A DNA stretch of 64,000 nucleotides. It comes from Paraburkholderia metrosideri. GTDB lineage: Bacteria; Pseudomonadota; Gammaproteobacteria; Burkholderiales; Burkholderiaceae. Position numbers and translations under genes: made by a program. Shown here one piece after another: positions 38,041 to 45,836 of the stretch. Location: the NCBI RefSeq assembly GCF_904848625.1, contig NZ_CAJHCP010000010.1, positions 124,001 to 188,000 on the forward strand, written 5' to 3'. The stretch's first letter is position 1. Every line of letters begins with the position of its first letter. The notes beneath the pieces are model-generated. The model saw nothing but the letters and a program-made list of their open reading frames with translations, did no database searches and was not told the DNA's origin.

Positions 38041-39691
38041 GGACGGGCTCCCGTTCCTTGACCGGCGGCCCCGCGAACGCGGTAGCGAACGAGCCGACCG
38101 ACAGCATGTCCACTTCAACCAGCACTGGCCCGGTCTTCGCAATGCCTTCGCGAATGATCGCGTCGGCTTGATCCAGCGATTTGATACGGTAGTGCGTGAG
38201 CTTCAGGCTTTCACAGAACTGCGCGAAATCCGGCTGATGCAGGTCGACGTAACAACGGCGACCACCGTATTGCGCGTCCTGAATGTTGCGGATCACGCCG
38301 TAGCACTGGTCGTTCATCAGCACGATCATCACGTTGGCGTTTTCCTGCACGGCCGTGGCCAGTTCGCCGACGTTGACCATCAGGCCGCCGTCACCGACCA
38401 GGCACACCGTCTTCGCCGCATTGCCCGCGAGCGCCGCGCCAATCCCCATCTGCATGCCCTGGCCGATACCGCCGCCGAGCGCGTGCACGCCGGCACGCGG
38501 CGAGAAGATCTTCAGCATGCGGTTGCCCCACGTGCTGTTCGAGATCGTGACGTCGCGAACCCAGTTGTAGTCGCGGCCCACTGCGGCTTGCAGTGCATCG
38601 ACGAGGCGCTTGTACGGGCCGAGGCCCTTGCCCACATCGGCAACTGCGCTTTCGCGTGCAGCAGCCAGGTCTTGTGCAAACTTCGGATCGACCTTGAGGC
38701 GCCCTTCGAGCAGCGTCGCGAGTTCTTCGAGCACCGCCGATGCATCGCCGTGAATGAACATCTCGTTGCGATAGCCGCGGTTGTCGGCGAGCGCGTCGGC
38801 GTCGATCCGATACAGCGGTTGCGGCAACGCGAGCTTGTACTTCAGCGTCTCATTGCCACGCAGACGCGAACCGACCACCACCAGCGCGTCGCACGTCTTG
38901 TAGAAGCTCTCGACCGCCGTGTGCACGTTGAACGCGCCGAGCGTCGCAGGATGATCTTCAGGCAGCACGCCCCGGCCCTGCACGCTGGTCACGACGCCGA
39001 AGCCCAGCGCCACCAGACGCTCGACCGCTTTCGCCGCATGACGCGTACCACCGCCGAGCCACAACAGCGGACGCTTCGCGTTCGCCAGTTGTTCAGCCAG
39101 TTGCGCAACGCGCTGGCTGCAATGCGTGAGCGTCGTGACGTGCGGCGCGGCCAGATCGACGGGCCATTCGACTTCAGCAGCCTGAATGTCGATCGGAATT
39201 TCGACGCTGACCGGACCGCTCGGCGCGGTTTGCGCAACCCGTACGGCTTCGCGGATCGTCGGCAGTGCGGTCTCGACCGAACGCACGCGGAACGCGGCCT
39301 TCGAGATCGACGACAGCATCGACAATTGATCCGGTGCTTCGTGGATATACGCGAGGTCCTGATCCAGATATTCAGTTTCGATCTGACCGGTAACGTGCAG
39401 CAATGCCGTGCCCGCCGTCAGCGCTTCGACCATCGCGCCCGCCGCGTTACCCGCTGCGGTGCCGGTGCTGGTGAACGCCACGCCAAGACCGCCCGACACC
39501 CGCGCGAGGCCGTCGGCCATATTCACCGCGCCGGCTTCGCCGCGTGCGCCGACATAGCGAATCTTGCCGCGGTTGTGAATCGCGTCGAGAATCGGCATGT
39601 TGTGAATCGAGATCACGCCGAATGCGGTTTGAACGCCGCATTGCTCGAGGAAAGCGGCGATCAGTTCGCCAACGGTAGTTTTGTTAGACAT
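38033..39691 (-). CDS. Thiamine-pyrophosphate enzyme (acetolactate synthase/decarboxylase-like)
   Basis: 552 residues from the ATG at 39691, overlapping the SDR stop by 8 nt. Three domains: N-terminal Pyr domain with the catalytic Glu in VGARGEAGAVNMADG, a central domain with LLWLGGGTRHAAKAV, and the C-terminal TPP domain with GDGGLMVNVGELATAVQ and ending in the NDQ of IVLMNDQCYGV (GDG-NN-type motif). It probably decarboxylates or ligates a 2-oxo acid. The neighbouring aldehyde dehydrogenase would take the aldehyde product. The sequence does not decide between synthase and decarboxylase. Confidence 0.87.
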   Translation of the reverse strand: MSNKTTVGELIAAFLEQCGVQTAFGVISIHNMPILDAIHNRGKIRYVGARGEAGAVNMADGLARVSGGLGVAFTSTGTAAGNAAGAMVEALTAGTALLHVTGQIETEYLDQDLAYIHEAPDQLSMLSSISKAAFRVRSVETALPTIREAVRVAQTAPSGPVSVEIPIDIQAAEVEWPVDLAAPHVTTLTHCSQRVAQLAEQLANAKRPLLWLGGGTRHAAKAVERLVALGFGVVTSVQGRGVLPEDHPATLGAFNVHTAVESFYKTCDALVVVGSRLRGNETLKYKLALPQPLYRIDADALADNRGYRNEMFIHGDASAVLEELATLLEGRLKVDPKFAQDLAAARESAVADVGKGLGPYKRLVDALQAAVGRDYNWVRDVTISNSTWGNRMLKIFSPRAGVHALGGGIGQGMQMGIGAALAGNAAKTVCLVGDGGLMVNVGELATAVQENANVMIVLMNDQCYGVIRNIQDAQYGGRRCYVDLHQPDFAQFCESLKLTHYRIKSLDQADAIIREGIAKTGPVLVEVDMLSVGSFATAFAGPPVKEREPVHA

Positions 39692-40490
39692 GTCGTGCAA
39701 CGCCTCCAGAAACATCGATGTGACTGCCGGTCGTGTACGACGACAGTTTGGTAGCCAGATAAAAGAGCGCTTGAGCGGCCTCTTCGGGTTTGCCGAAGCG
39801 ACCCAGCGGAATGTTTTTCTTTTGCGCCAGTTCGGCGGTCCAGTCTTCCCAGCTCTGGCCCGGCTGCGCTTGCGCAGCGTGACGGCGGCGCCACTGACCC
39901 GATTCGACGATGCCGATCAGGATCGAGTTGACGCGAATACGCTGCGGCGCGAGTTCCACGGCAAGCGACTTGATCAGGTTCTGCACGCCCGCCCGCGCCG
40001 ACGAAGTCGCGACCATATGCGGCTCCGGTTGCAGCGCGAGCAGCGAGTTCACGCAGACAATCGCCGCGTTACCCGCACCGGCGGCGTCGCGCAGCATCGG
40101 CAGAAACGCGCGGGTCGGACGGATCACGCTGAAGTACTTCAGGTCGAGTTCTTCGCGCCACGCGTCGTCGGTCGTGTTGGCGAATGTCGACACGCGGCCC
40201 TGGCCGGCGTTGTTCACCAGCATGTCAGTGCCGCCGAAGCGTGTTTGCACCGCTTGCGCGAACCCGTTGACGTCGTCGGCGTCGAGCACGTCGCAGGCTT
40301 GCGCGAGCAGTTGTGCATCGGGAAACTTCGCTTTCAGCGCCGCTTCCGCCTGCGCGAGACGCTCGGTGTTACGGCCGCAGATCGCAACCGATGCACCCGC
40401 CTGCAGAAACAGCTCGGCAGTCGCGAGGCCGATGCCGGACGAACCGCCCGTCACCACCGCTACCTGTCCGGTCAAATCGATTTGGATCAT
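39684..40490 (-). CDS. SDR-family protein lacking the catalytic Tyr and Lys
   Basis: 268 residues. Cofactor binding is intact (VTGGSSGIGLA, VNNAGQG), and the segment AAIVCVNSLLALQPE has the Ser region, but where classical SDRs have YxxxK the sequence reads TSSAR in HMVATSSARAGVQNL. Both Tyr and Lys are therefore replaced, which I checked on the nucleotide sequence around 39995-40020. It could be an atypical reductase/isomerase or a binding subunit. The start at 40490 overlaps the IclR stop (TGATG) and the stop overlaps the TPP-enzyme start, so it is translated in the operon. Confidence 0.85.
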   Translation of the reverse strand: MIQIDLTGQVAVVTGGSSGIGLATAELFLQAGASVAICGRNTERLAQAEAALKAKFPDAQLLAQACDVLDADDVNGFAQAVQTRFGGTDMLVNNAGQGRVSTFANTTDDAWREELDLKYFSVIRPTRAFLPMLRDAAGAGNAAIVCVNSLLALQPEPHMVATSSARAGVQNLIKSLAVELAPQRIRVNSILIGIVESGQWRRRHAAQAQPGQSWEDWTAELAQKKNIPLGRFGKPEEAAQALFYLATKLSSYTTGSHIDVSGGVARHV

Positions 40491-41374
40491 CAGAGCCCCA
40501 ATGCCTTCATATATTTGCTGCCCGCGTTCGGCCCATTTTTCGGCCGATAGTTAAGGCGCTGCGAAAGTTCGTCGGCCGCGCGGCGGACCTTGTCGATCAG
40601 GCCGCTGTCGAGCAGCGATGCGTCGATCTCGTGACGCGGAATCGTCGTCGTGATGACCGCGACGATGCGCCCCGTGTCGTTGCGCACCGGCACGCTGACC
40701 ACCGAAATGCCGCGTTCGAACGACGACTCGCTGATCGCGAAACCACGCTGCGCGTCGTCGCGAACACGTTCATACAGATCTTCGACGTTCGCGGGCGTTT
40801 GTTTCGTGAAGCGCTCCAGCTCTGGTTCGGGATAGAGCTTCTTCAGATCGTCGAGCGTCATGTCGCCCATCAGCACCTGACCATGCGTCGTTGCATAAGC
40901 AGGCAGACGCGTGCCGACATTGACCTTTACCGAGCTGAAGATCGGCGCATGGCTTTGTGCTTTCGCAACGAATACGACATCGCGTCCGTCGCGAATCACG
41001 ATGTGGGTCGTCAAACCGGTTTCGGTGCGCAGCGCTTCGATGATCGGCAGACCGAGGTCAGTCAATTCGAGCGAGCTCAGATACTCGAAGCCGAGTCGCA
41101 ACACCGCGACGCCTAACCGATAGTTGCGGTCTTTGTCAGCACGTTCGAGAAAGCCGAGCGATTCGAGCGTTTGCAGCAGACGGAACACCGTCGTGCGAGG
41201 AATCTTCAGGCGCCGGGACAATTCCGGCGCGCCGAGTACGGGCTCGCGTGGCGAGAACTCCGTCAGAATCTTCAAACCACGTTCGAGACCGGGCACGCGG
41301 TAGCCGCCATCGCTACTGGTGTCGTTGCGGTCGTCGTCCGCGTCGCGCTCGGCGTTGAGAGTGTCGGGCGTCAT
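40490..41374 (-). CDS. IclR-family regulator inside the aromatic operon
   Basis: 294 residues. Winged helix-turn-helix at about 25-90 (GLERGLKILTEFSPREPVLG, PELSRRLKIPRTTVFRLLQT) and an IclR effector-binding domain at about 105-275 (GLTTHIVIRDGRDVVFVAKA, LPAYATTHGQVLM). It is embedded between the alpha/beta hydrolase and SDR genes with 0-1 nt spacing, so it is produced from the operon it probably controls. It closely resembles the second IclR protein encoded at 46981-47967, over nearly the whole length. Confidence 0.93.
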   Translation of the reverse strand: MTPDTLNAERDADDDRNDTSSDGGYRVPGLERGLKILTEFSPREPVLGAPELSRRLKIPRTTVFRLLQTLESLGFLERADKDRNYRLGVAVLRLGFEYLSSLELTDLGLPIIEALRTETGLTTHIVIRDGRDVVFVAKAQSHAPIFSSVKVNVGTRLPAYATTHGQVLMGDMTLDDLKKLYPEPELERFTKQTPANVEDLYERVRDDAQRGFAISESSFERGISVVSVPVRNDTGRIVAVITTTIPRHEIDASLLDSGLIDKVRRAADELSQRLNYRPKNGPNAGSKYMKALGL

Positions 41375-42265
41375 TCATTGGCTCCGTTGTCCGCCGCTGA
41401 TGCGGCTGAACGTGTCGATGATCGCGGTGTACGCGGCGGGTGCTTCGATATAACCGGCGTGCCCCGCGCGCGGCACGACCTGCAATTGGGTGCCCGCAGC
41501 CAGGGCGATTCGCTCGCAGGCTGCGGGCGGCGTGATGCTGTCGTCCGCGCCGACTACCACGTTGATGCGGCCTTTGAAGCGCGCGAGGTCGCTGGCGAGA
41601 TCGGCGTTGGCGAGTAGATGCGTCGCCTGTGCGTAGCCATGCGGAATCACGCGCGCCATGTTCCAGCGCACCCACGCGCGGGCTTCGTCGCTTGCGTTCG
41701 CGGACAACATATTGGTGCTGCGTTGGTCGGCGAGCCCTTGCGGGCCGAGTTCGTTCAGCATGGCGAGGCGCTGGTCGCGTTTCGTTTCGCGCACGTCGGC
41801 GGATGCCGCGCCATAACCGCCAGCAGGCGATAACAGCAGCAATCCCGCCACGCGCTGCGAGTGAGCCGCAGCAAACGCGCCAGCGATAATCGCGCCGAGC
41901 GAGTGCCCGACCAGCACGCATCGTTCGATGCCGAGCGCGTCGAGCCAGTCCTTCAATACAGTGGCGTAGTGCGTAGCCACCGGCGACTCAGCGTCGACCG
42001 GCGACGATGCGCCATAACCCGGCGCATCCCACGCGAGCAAGCGACGGCTCGCGCCTAACCCGTCGAACTGCTGCACCCACGATGCCGCGCCCGAGCCGAT
42101 ACCGTGCAACAGCACGAGCGGCAATGCTTCGCTGTTGGCGCTTGCGGCCTCGCGATAGCTCAGCACACGTTGCGACGCCAACTCGACCTGCTGCGCCGGG
42201 AAGCGCGCGACGCGTGCTTCGAGCGACGCGTGCTGATCGACGGTAACGGACGGGACTGCGGACAT
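41375..42265 (-). CDS. Alpha/beta hydrolase (meta-cleavage product hydrolase-like)
   Basis: 296 residues. LVLLHGIGSGAASWVQQF (oxyanion hole), nucleophile elbow VGHSLGAII with Ser, acid in VVVGADDSITPP and His in PRAGHAGYIEAPAAY form a complete triad. The overall style matches hydrolases that cleave C-C bonds of ring-fission products (MhpC/BphD class) or lactone/ester hydrolases such as PcaD. It stands directly before the IclR gene (adjacent bases) and 46 bp after the cupin gene, within the operon. Confidence 0.88.
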   Translation of the reverse strand: MSAVPSVTVDQHASLEARVARFPAQQVELASQRVLSYREAASANSEALPLVLLHGIGSGAASWVQQFDGLGASRRLLAWDAPGYGASSPVDAESPVATHYATVLKDWLDALGIERCVLVGHSLGAIIAGAFAAAHSQRVAGLLLLSPAGGYGAASADVRETKRDQRLAMLNELGPQGLADQRSTNMLSANASDEARAWVRWNMARVIPHGYAQATHLLANADLASDLARFKGRINVVVGADDSITPPAACERIALAAGTQLQVVPRAGHAGYIEAPAAYTAIIDTFSRISGGQRSQ

Positions 42266-42311
42266 GATTTCCTTCGCGGGAGTTTTTACAGCGGCAACTT
42301 TTGATAAAGGC

Positions 42312-42839
42312 TTAGCGCTTCAGCGTGGCCAGCGGCGAATCCGGCGGATACGTCGGCGTGATCGGCTTAGGCGAACCGAGCATCACGCACATCAGCGCGT
42401 CTTCTTCACCGATGTTGATTTCCGTGCGATACACGCCCGGCGGCACCGAGATCAGATCGCGCTCGCCGAGTACGGCTTCCCACGTCTCACCATCTTTCTC
42501 GCAGACCACTTTCATCTTGCCGCGCAGCACGAAGAAAATTTCTTCGACATCCCTATGAATATGGCTCGGGCCGATGTTGCCCGCCGGGATCACCATCGTC
42601 GAAAACGTGAAGCCGCCTGCGGGCACCGTGTTCATGTCCTTCGCGACGCCTGTGCCGCCCGTGCCGACGTAGCGCATTTGCGCGCGGCGATATTTCGGGT
42701 CGTAGTCGGCCTGGAACTTCAGCGCGTCCCAGTCATAGCGACGCGTTTCCAGACGCGCGACGCGGCTGTCCAGCCATTGTCCAAAGCTCGCTTCCGCGGG
42801 TTGTTCCCACGATTTGCGTTCGATATCGGCATCCGCCAT
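42312..42839 (-). CDS. Cupin-domain protein of the aromatic operon
   Basis: 175 residues from the ATG at 42839 (MADADIERKSWEQPAEASFG), preceded by AAAGGAGA; the frame to 42869 is an extension into the leader. The cupin motif 1 is GPSHIHRDVEEIFFVLRGKMKV (two His, Glu) and motif 2 is GERDLISVPPGVYRTEIN. Its role may be a metal-dependent isomerase, decarboxylase or dioxygenase acting on the ring-derived intermediate; sequence does not decide. It is 26 bp after the SDR stop. Confidence 0.82.
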   Translation of the reverse strand: MADADIERKSWEQPAEASFGQWLDSRVARLETRRYDWDALKFQADYDPKYRRAQMRYVGTGGTGVAKDMNTVPAGGFTFSTMVIPAGNIGPSHIHRDVEEIFFVLRGKMKVVCEKDGETWEAVLGERDLISVPPGVYRTEINIGEEDALMCVMLGSPKPITPTYPPDSPLATLKR

Positions 42840-42865
42840 CTCTTTCTCCTTTCGATTCGACAAGA

Positions 42866-43633
42866 TCAATTCATCACGAAGCCGCCGTTCACCGGCAACA
42901 ACTGGCCAGTGACGAAGCGCGCGGCATCGGATAACAGGAACAACACGGGCCCGGTCACGTCGTCGGGCACTTGAGCGCGCGTCAGGGCGCGGCCTTGCAG
43001 GTAATACTGATGACGCTCGGCGGGCACGTAAGCGGTGGCTTCGACTTCGGTCAGGCCCGGCGCGATTGCGTTGACGGTCACCTGATGGGTGCCGAATTCA
43101 CGCGCCAGCGAGCGGGTCATCGAGATCACCGCGCCCTTGCTTGCGACGTAAGCCAGCAACTTCGGCGCGCCCCACATTGCCGTGTCCGACGCGATATTGA
43201 CGATGCTGCCGCGGCCCGACTCGCGCAGGAACGGCAGCGCGGCGGTGCTCATCAACCAGACGCCGCGCACGTTGACGTTCATCACGGCGTCCCACGTTTC
43301 GACCGACAACTCGTCGGCGAACTTGCCACCCGAGTTGGTGATCGCTGCGTTGTTGATCAGCGCGTCGAGACCGCCGAGCTGCGCTGCGCCCTGCTCCGCG
43401 AATTGTTTGATGCTTTCGGGATCGGCGAGATCGAGCGGCAGATAGGTTGCTGCATGACCCTGTTCGCTCAGGGATACCGCGAGCGCTTGGCCTTCTTCAT
43501 GCAGCACGTCGCCGAACACCACCTTTGCGCCGACCTGTACCAGCGCGCGGACGAACGCCGCGCCGAGACCGCGCGCGCCGCCCGTCACGAGCACGCGCCG
43601 GCCATTGAGCGCTGCGAGCGCGTCGTTATGCAT
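42866..43633 (-). CDS. Short-chain dehydrogenase, probable dihydrodiol dehydrogenase
   Basis: 255 residues from the ATG at 43633, overlapping the oxygenase stop by 8 nt. A complete classical SDR: VTGGARGLGAAF, NNAAITN, catalytic Ser in VNIASDTAMWG, and YVASK. Directly after the ring oxygenase gene, it is the natural candidate to rearomatise the cis-dihydrodiol to a catechol, but other alcohol oxidations are possible. The ending FVTGQLLPVNGGFVMN is typical of the family. Confidence 0.9.
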   Translation of the reverse strand: MHNDALAALNGRRVLVTGGARGLGAAFVRALVQVGAKVVFGDVLHEEGQALAVSLSEQGHAATYLPLDLADPESIKQFAEQGAAQLGGLDALINNAAITNSGGKFADELSVETWDAVMNVNVRGVWLMSTAALPFLRESGRGSIVNIASDTAMWGAPKLLAYVASKGAVISMTRSLAREFGTHQVTVNAIAPGLTEVEATAYVPAERHQYYLQGRALTRAQVPDDVTGPVLFLLSDAARFVTGQLLPVNGGFVMN

Positions 43634-44723
43634 GGCTGTGGCCTGCTTCGGCGGTTTGGCCGGCTTCCGCTTGCGCCTGCACTTGAGCGCGATGCGCATC
43701 GAGATCGGCGAAGTGTTGTTGCGCGCGCTGGCGCAGCATGCGGCGCACACGCGTCATGCCGACGTCGTGCTGATAAAGGAACTCATGGTCGCGGGCATTC
43801 GGCGCGAGACTTTCCAGCACATAGCGGTCTTGCTCCAGCACGTCCCAATGCAGACCTTCCAGGCGATTGCGATACAGGAAGCGCCACGCATCGCGCTGCC
43901 ATCCTTGCACCTTGCGGGTACGCCAGAAGTAGACCTGGCAGTTGTCGCCGTCGACCGGAACCGCGAAGCCAATAATCCCGAAGTTGCCGCCCGGACCGAA
44001 CTTCTTCTTGTAGGGGATCGCGAGGCGCATCCACAGGGCGCCGGTTTCGCCGAGTTCCACCCAGTCGAAGTTCACGTCGCGCTGGCCGACCTTTTCGAAC
44101 ATCAGACCGGTTTCGGTTTTGCGCACACGCATGTCGGCCTGCTTGTCGCCTTCGGCCATCGAGTGCGACGTCGCGTGCAGATACGCGCCGTGCATCGGGT
44201 CCATCACGTTGTCGATTGCGTACTGGTAATTGCACTTCCAGTTCGACATGCACAGAAAGCTCGCGTACTCCTCGCCGACCAGTTCTTCCGGCAGCTTGAG
44301 CGGCGTGGGTTCCTGATGCGCTTCGTCGCCGAACCACAGGAAGATCGCGCCGGCGTGTTCTTCGACCGGATACGACTTCACGCACTTCGTCCCTTCGAGC
44401 GGACACGCCGACACAGCCGGCACGCGCTGCACGGTGCCCGTGCCGTCGATTTCAATGCCGTGATACCAGCACGCGACGCTGCCGCCGAGATTCCAGCCAA
44501 GCGACAGGCGCGCGCCGCGATGCGGGCAGCGGTCTTCCAGCGCGCGGACTTTGCCTTCCTTGTCGCGCCACAGCACGATCTGGTCGCCGAGTCGCGTGAT
44601 GCCGACCGGCGCGTCGCCGACTTGCCAGCTCGGTGCAACGGGATACCAGTAGTTACGCAGGCCTTTGTCCAGATAGGACTGGATCGGGTCGGCTGAGCCT
44701 TGAGTTGTAGCGGGGGACGTCAT
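43626..44723 (-). CDS. Ring-hydroxylating oxygenase, Rieske alpha subunit
   Basis: 365 residues from the ATG at 44723 (MTSPATTQGSADPIQSYLDK); the longer frame to 44849 crosses the small upstream gene. Rieske cluster ligands are in RCPHRGARLSLG and ACWYHGIEI (CxH-CxxH). The catalytic iron site is around AIDNVMDPMHGAYLHATSHS (Asp/His/His). No beta subunit is present, so it is probably an alpha-only (alpha3) oxygenase. Electrons come from the ferredoxin at 45086-45400 and the reductase at 33408-34673. It begins the chemistry of the operon. Confidence 0.92.
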   Translation of the reverse strand: MTSPATTQGSADPIQSYLDKGLRNYWYPVAPSWQVGDAPVGITRLGDQIVLWRDKEGKVRALEDRCPHRGARLSLGWNLGGSVACWYHGIEIDGTGTVQRVPAVSACPLEGTKCVKSYPVEEHAGAIFLWFGDEAHQEPTPLKLPEELVGEEYASFLCMSNWKCNYQYAIDNVMDPMHGAYLHATSHSMAEGDKQADMRVRKTETGLMFEKVGQRDVNFDWVELGETGALWMRLAIPYKKKFGPGGNFGIIGFAVPVDGDNCQVYFWRTRKVQGWQRDAWRFLYRNRLEGLHWDVLEQDRYVLESLAPNARDHEFLYQHDVGMTRVRRMLRQRAQQHFADLDAHRAQVQAQAEAGQTAEAGHSHA

Positions 44724-44772
44724 GAAGAGACTCCGGATACGGATGCGATGAAACGTGTTCGGGAAAGCGCGC

Positions 44773-45084
44773 CTAGTCGGCGAGCAGGCGGAATTCGGCG
44801 GCGAGGCGCTCGGCGTCCCACGGCTCGCCTTCCGGCGTGCGGAAGCCAACGCGGTTCAAACCGTCTGCGACTTCCTGCAACTCCATCGCGCCGGCTTCGA
44901 AAACTTTTTCGAGCGCATCGCCGAAGTCGTTTTCGTATTGCGTCGGCTCGGCCTTGCGGTTCTGCCAGATCAGGTTGCCGGTCTCGCCCGGCTTCTCGAT
45001 CACGCCCTTGCCGGCGACGTTATTCGGCTGCGGCGCAAGCCACGGCTTCAGGGAAGGATTGAAGTTCACGGCTACCTCTCGCAT
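44773..45084 (-). CDS. Small recombinase-like helix-turn-helix protein
   Basis: 103 residues from the ATG at 45084, one base after the ferredoxin stop; longer frame to 45114 is not needed. The C-terminal half (ELQEVADGLNRVGFRTPEGEPW, then DAERLAAEFRLLAD) resembles the recombinase-like HTH that reads 'variant of A-x-x-L-N-x-x-G-x-T-x-x-G-x-x-W'. The same combination with Rieske ferredoxin and oxygenase genes suggests an accessory to the oxygenase rather than a DNA recombinase. Function unknown. Confidence 0.7.
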   Translation of the reverse strand: MREVAVNFNPSLKPWLAPQPNNVAGKGVIEKPGETGNLIWQNRKAEPTQYENDFGDALEKVFEAGAMELQEVADGLNRVGFRTPEGEPWDAERLAAEFRLLAD

Positions 45085-45085
45085 G

Positions 45086-45400
45086 TCATGCCACCTTGAT
45101 CTGGATTTCTTCACCTGCCAGACGTACGGAGTACATCTTCAGGTCCCGGCCGCCGGGCTCTTTCAGACATTTGCCGGTCGGGATATGGAACACGGCTTCG
45201 TGCAGCGGGCATTCAACGGTGTCGCCGTCGACAAAGCCCTGCGTCAGCAACGCGTATGCATGGGGGCAGACGTTTTCGAGCGCATACAGCTCGTCGCCCA
45301 CTTTGTAGATGCCGATTTCGGTGCCGTCGAGTTTGAACTCGAGCGGCGCGTCTTCGGACAGGTCGCCGGCATGGCCGGCGCAGCGCCATTGATCAGTCAT
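45086..45400 (-). CDS. Rieske-type [2Fe-2S] ferredoxin
   Basis: 104 residues. The cluster ligands are in NVCPHAYALLTQG and VECPLHEAVFHIPTG (CxH and CxxH), the pattern of BphA3/BphF-class ferredoxins. It carries electrons from the FAD reductase to the ring oxygenase. It is the first gene of the 13.4-kb operon, with a TATAAT box and a 20-bp palindrome in its leader, and lies 437 bp from the divergent porin gene. Confidence 0.93.
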   Translation of the reverse strand: MTDQWRCAGHAGDLSEDAPLEFKLDGTEIGIYKVGDELYALENVCPHAYALLTQGFVDGDTVECPLHEAVFHIPTGKCLKEPGGRDLKMYSVRLAGEEIQIKVA

Positions 45401-45423
45401 TTCTCGCCTTCTCCTGAAGCTCT

Positions 45424-45443
45424 ATGTTCCATACAAGGAACAT
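45424..45443. promoter_or_regulatory. Candidate IclR operator: 20-bp palindrome
   Basis: ATGTTCC (45424-45430) and GGAACAT (45437-45443) form a perfect inverted repeat around a 6-nt centre. It lies 24 bp before the ferredoxin ATG and just downstream of the TATAAT at 45466-45461, where bound repressor would block transcription. The GTTCC-N6-GGAAC core resembles IclR-family operators (TGGAA/TTCCA halves). A wider TCCATAC...GTATGGA repeat (45428-45434, 45452-45458) overlaps it. Confidence 0.65.
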
Positions 45444-45460
45444 CAGTTCGTGTATGGATA

Positions 45461-45489
45461 ATTATAGGAGCGGCTTTAGCCAGAAAAAA
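45461..45489 (-). promoter_or_regulatory. Candidate promoter of the aromatic operon
   Basis: On the minus strand TATAAT (45466-45461) is a consensus -10. With a 17-bp spacer the -35 position reads TTTTTT, far from consensus, so an activator may be needed. It is the only good -10 box before the ferredoxin gene. Confidence 0.5.
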
Positions 45490-45664
45490 TAAAAATCTGG
45501 CGCCGTAGGGGAAAACACCGACTGTGGTGTTCGCAACACGGCATTGCGTGAATTGGCGGGGATCTCGTTATGCGTTTCAGAGCCTTTGGTGGCTTGGGTT
45601 TGCTCAAATTCGCAGACAAATCCGCGCCCTTTATGCGGGTTTGTACGGGGTCCGAAAATTTATT

Positions 45665-45690
45665 TTGACTCGTTTAAGACTCACTATACT
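45665..45690 (+). promoter_or_regulatory. Candidate promoter of the porin gene
   Basis: TTGACT (45665-45670) and TATACT (45685-45690) resemble -35 and -10 boxes but are only 14 bp apart, short for a sigma-70 promoter. Downstream, 45692-45726 contains TTCCA, GGCG/CGCC arms and GGAACAT, halves also seen in the operator before the ferredoxin gene, so the same IclR regulator may act here. Confidence 0.4.
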
Positions 45691-45836
45691 TTTCCATAGG
45701 CGATACAAACGCCCATAGGTGGAACATAAAGCGATGCAGTTTTGGCGCGATAAAACCAGAACGGCAATAACCCCAATGCAAGGATCAGGGACGACAGCTT
45801 GGCAAGACCAAGGTCGCATGATCAGGAGAACCAACG

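Noticed and set aside
38039..39754. A 571-codon open frame on the plus strand
   Set aside because: It is antisense to the TPP-enzyme gene, is Arg/His-rich, and has no family motif; a frame shadow of GC-rich codon use.
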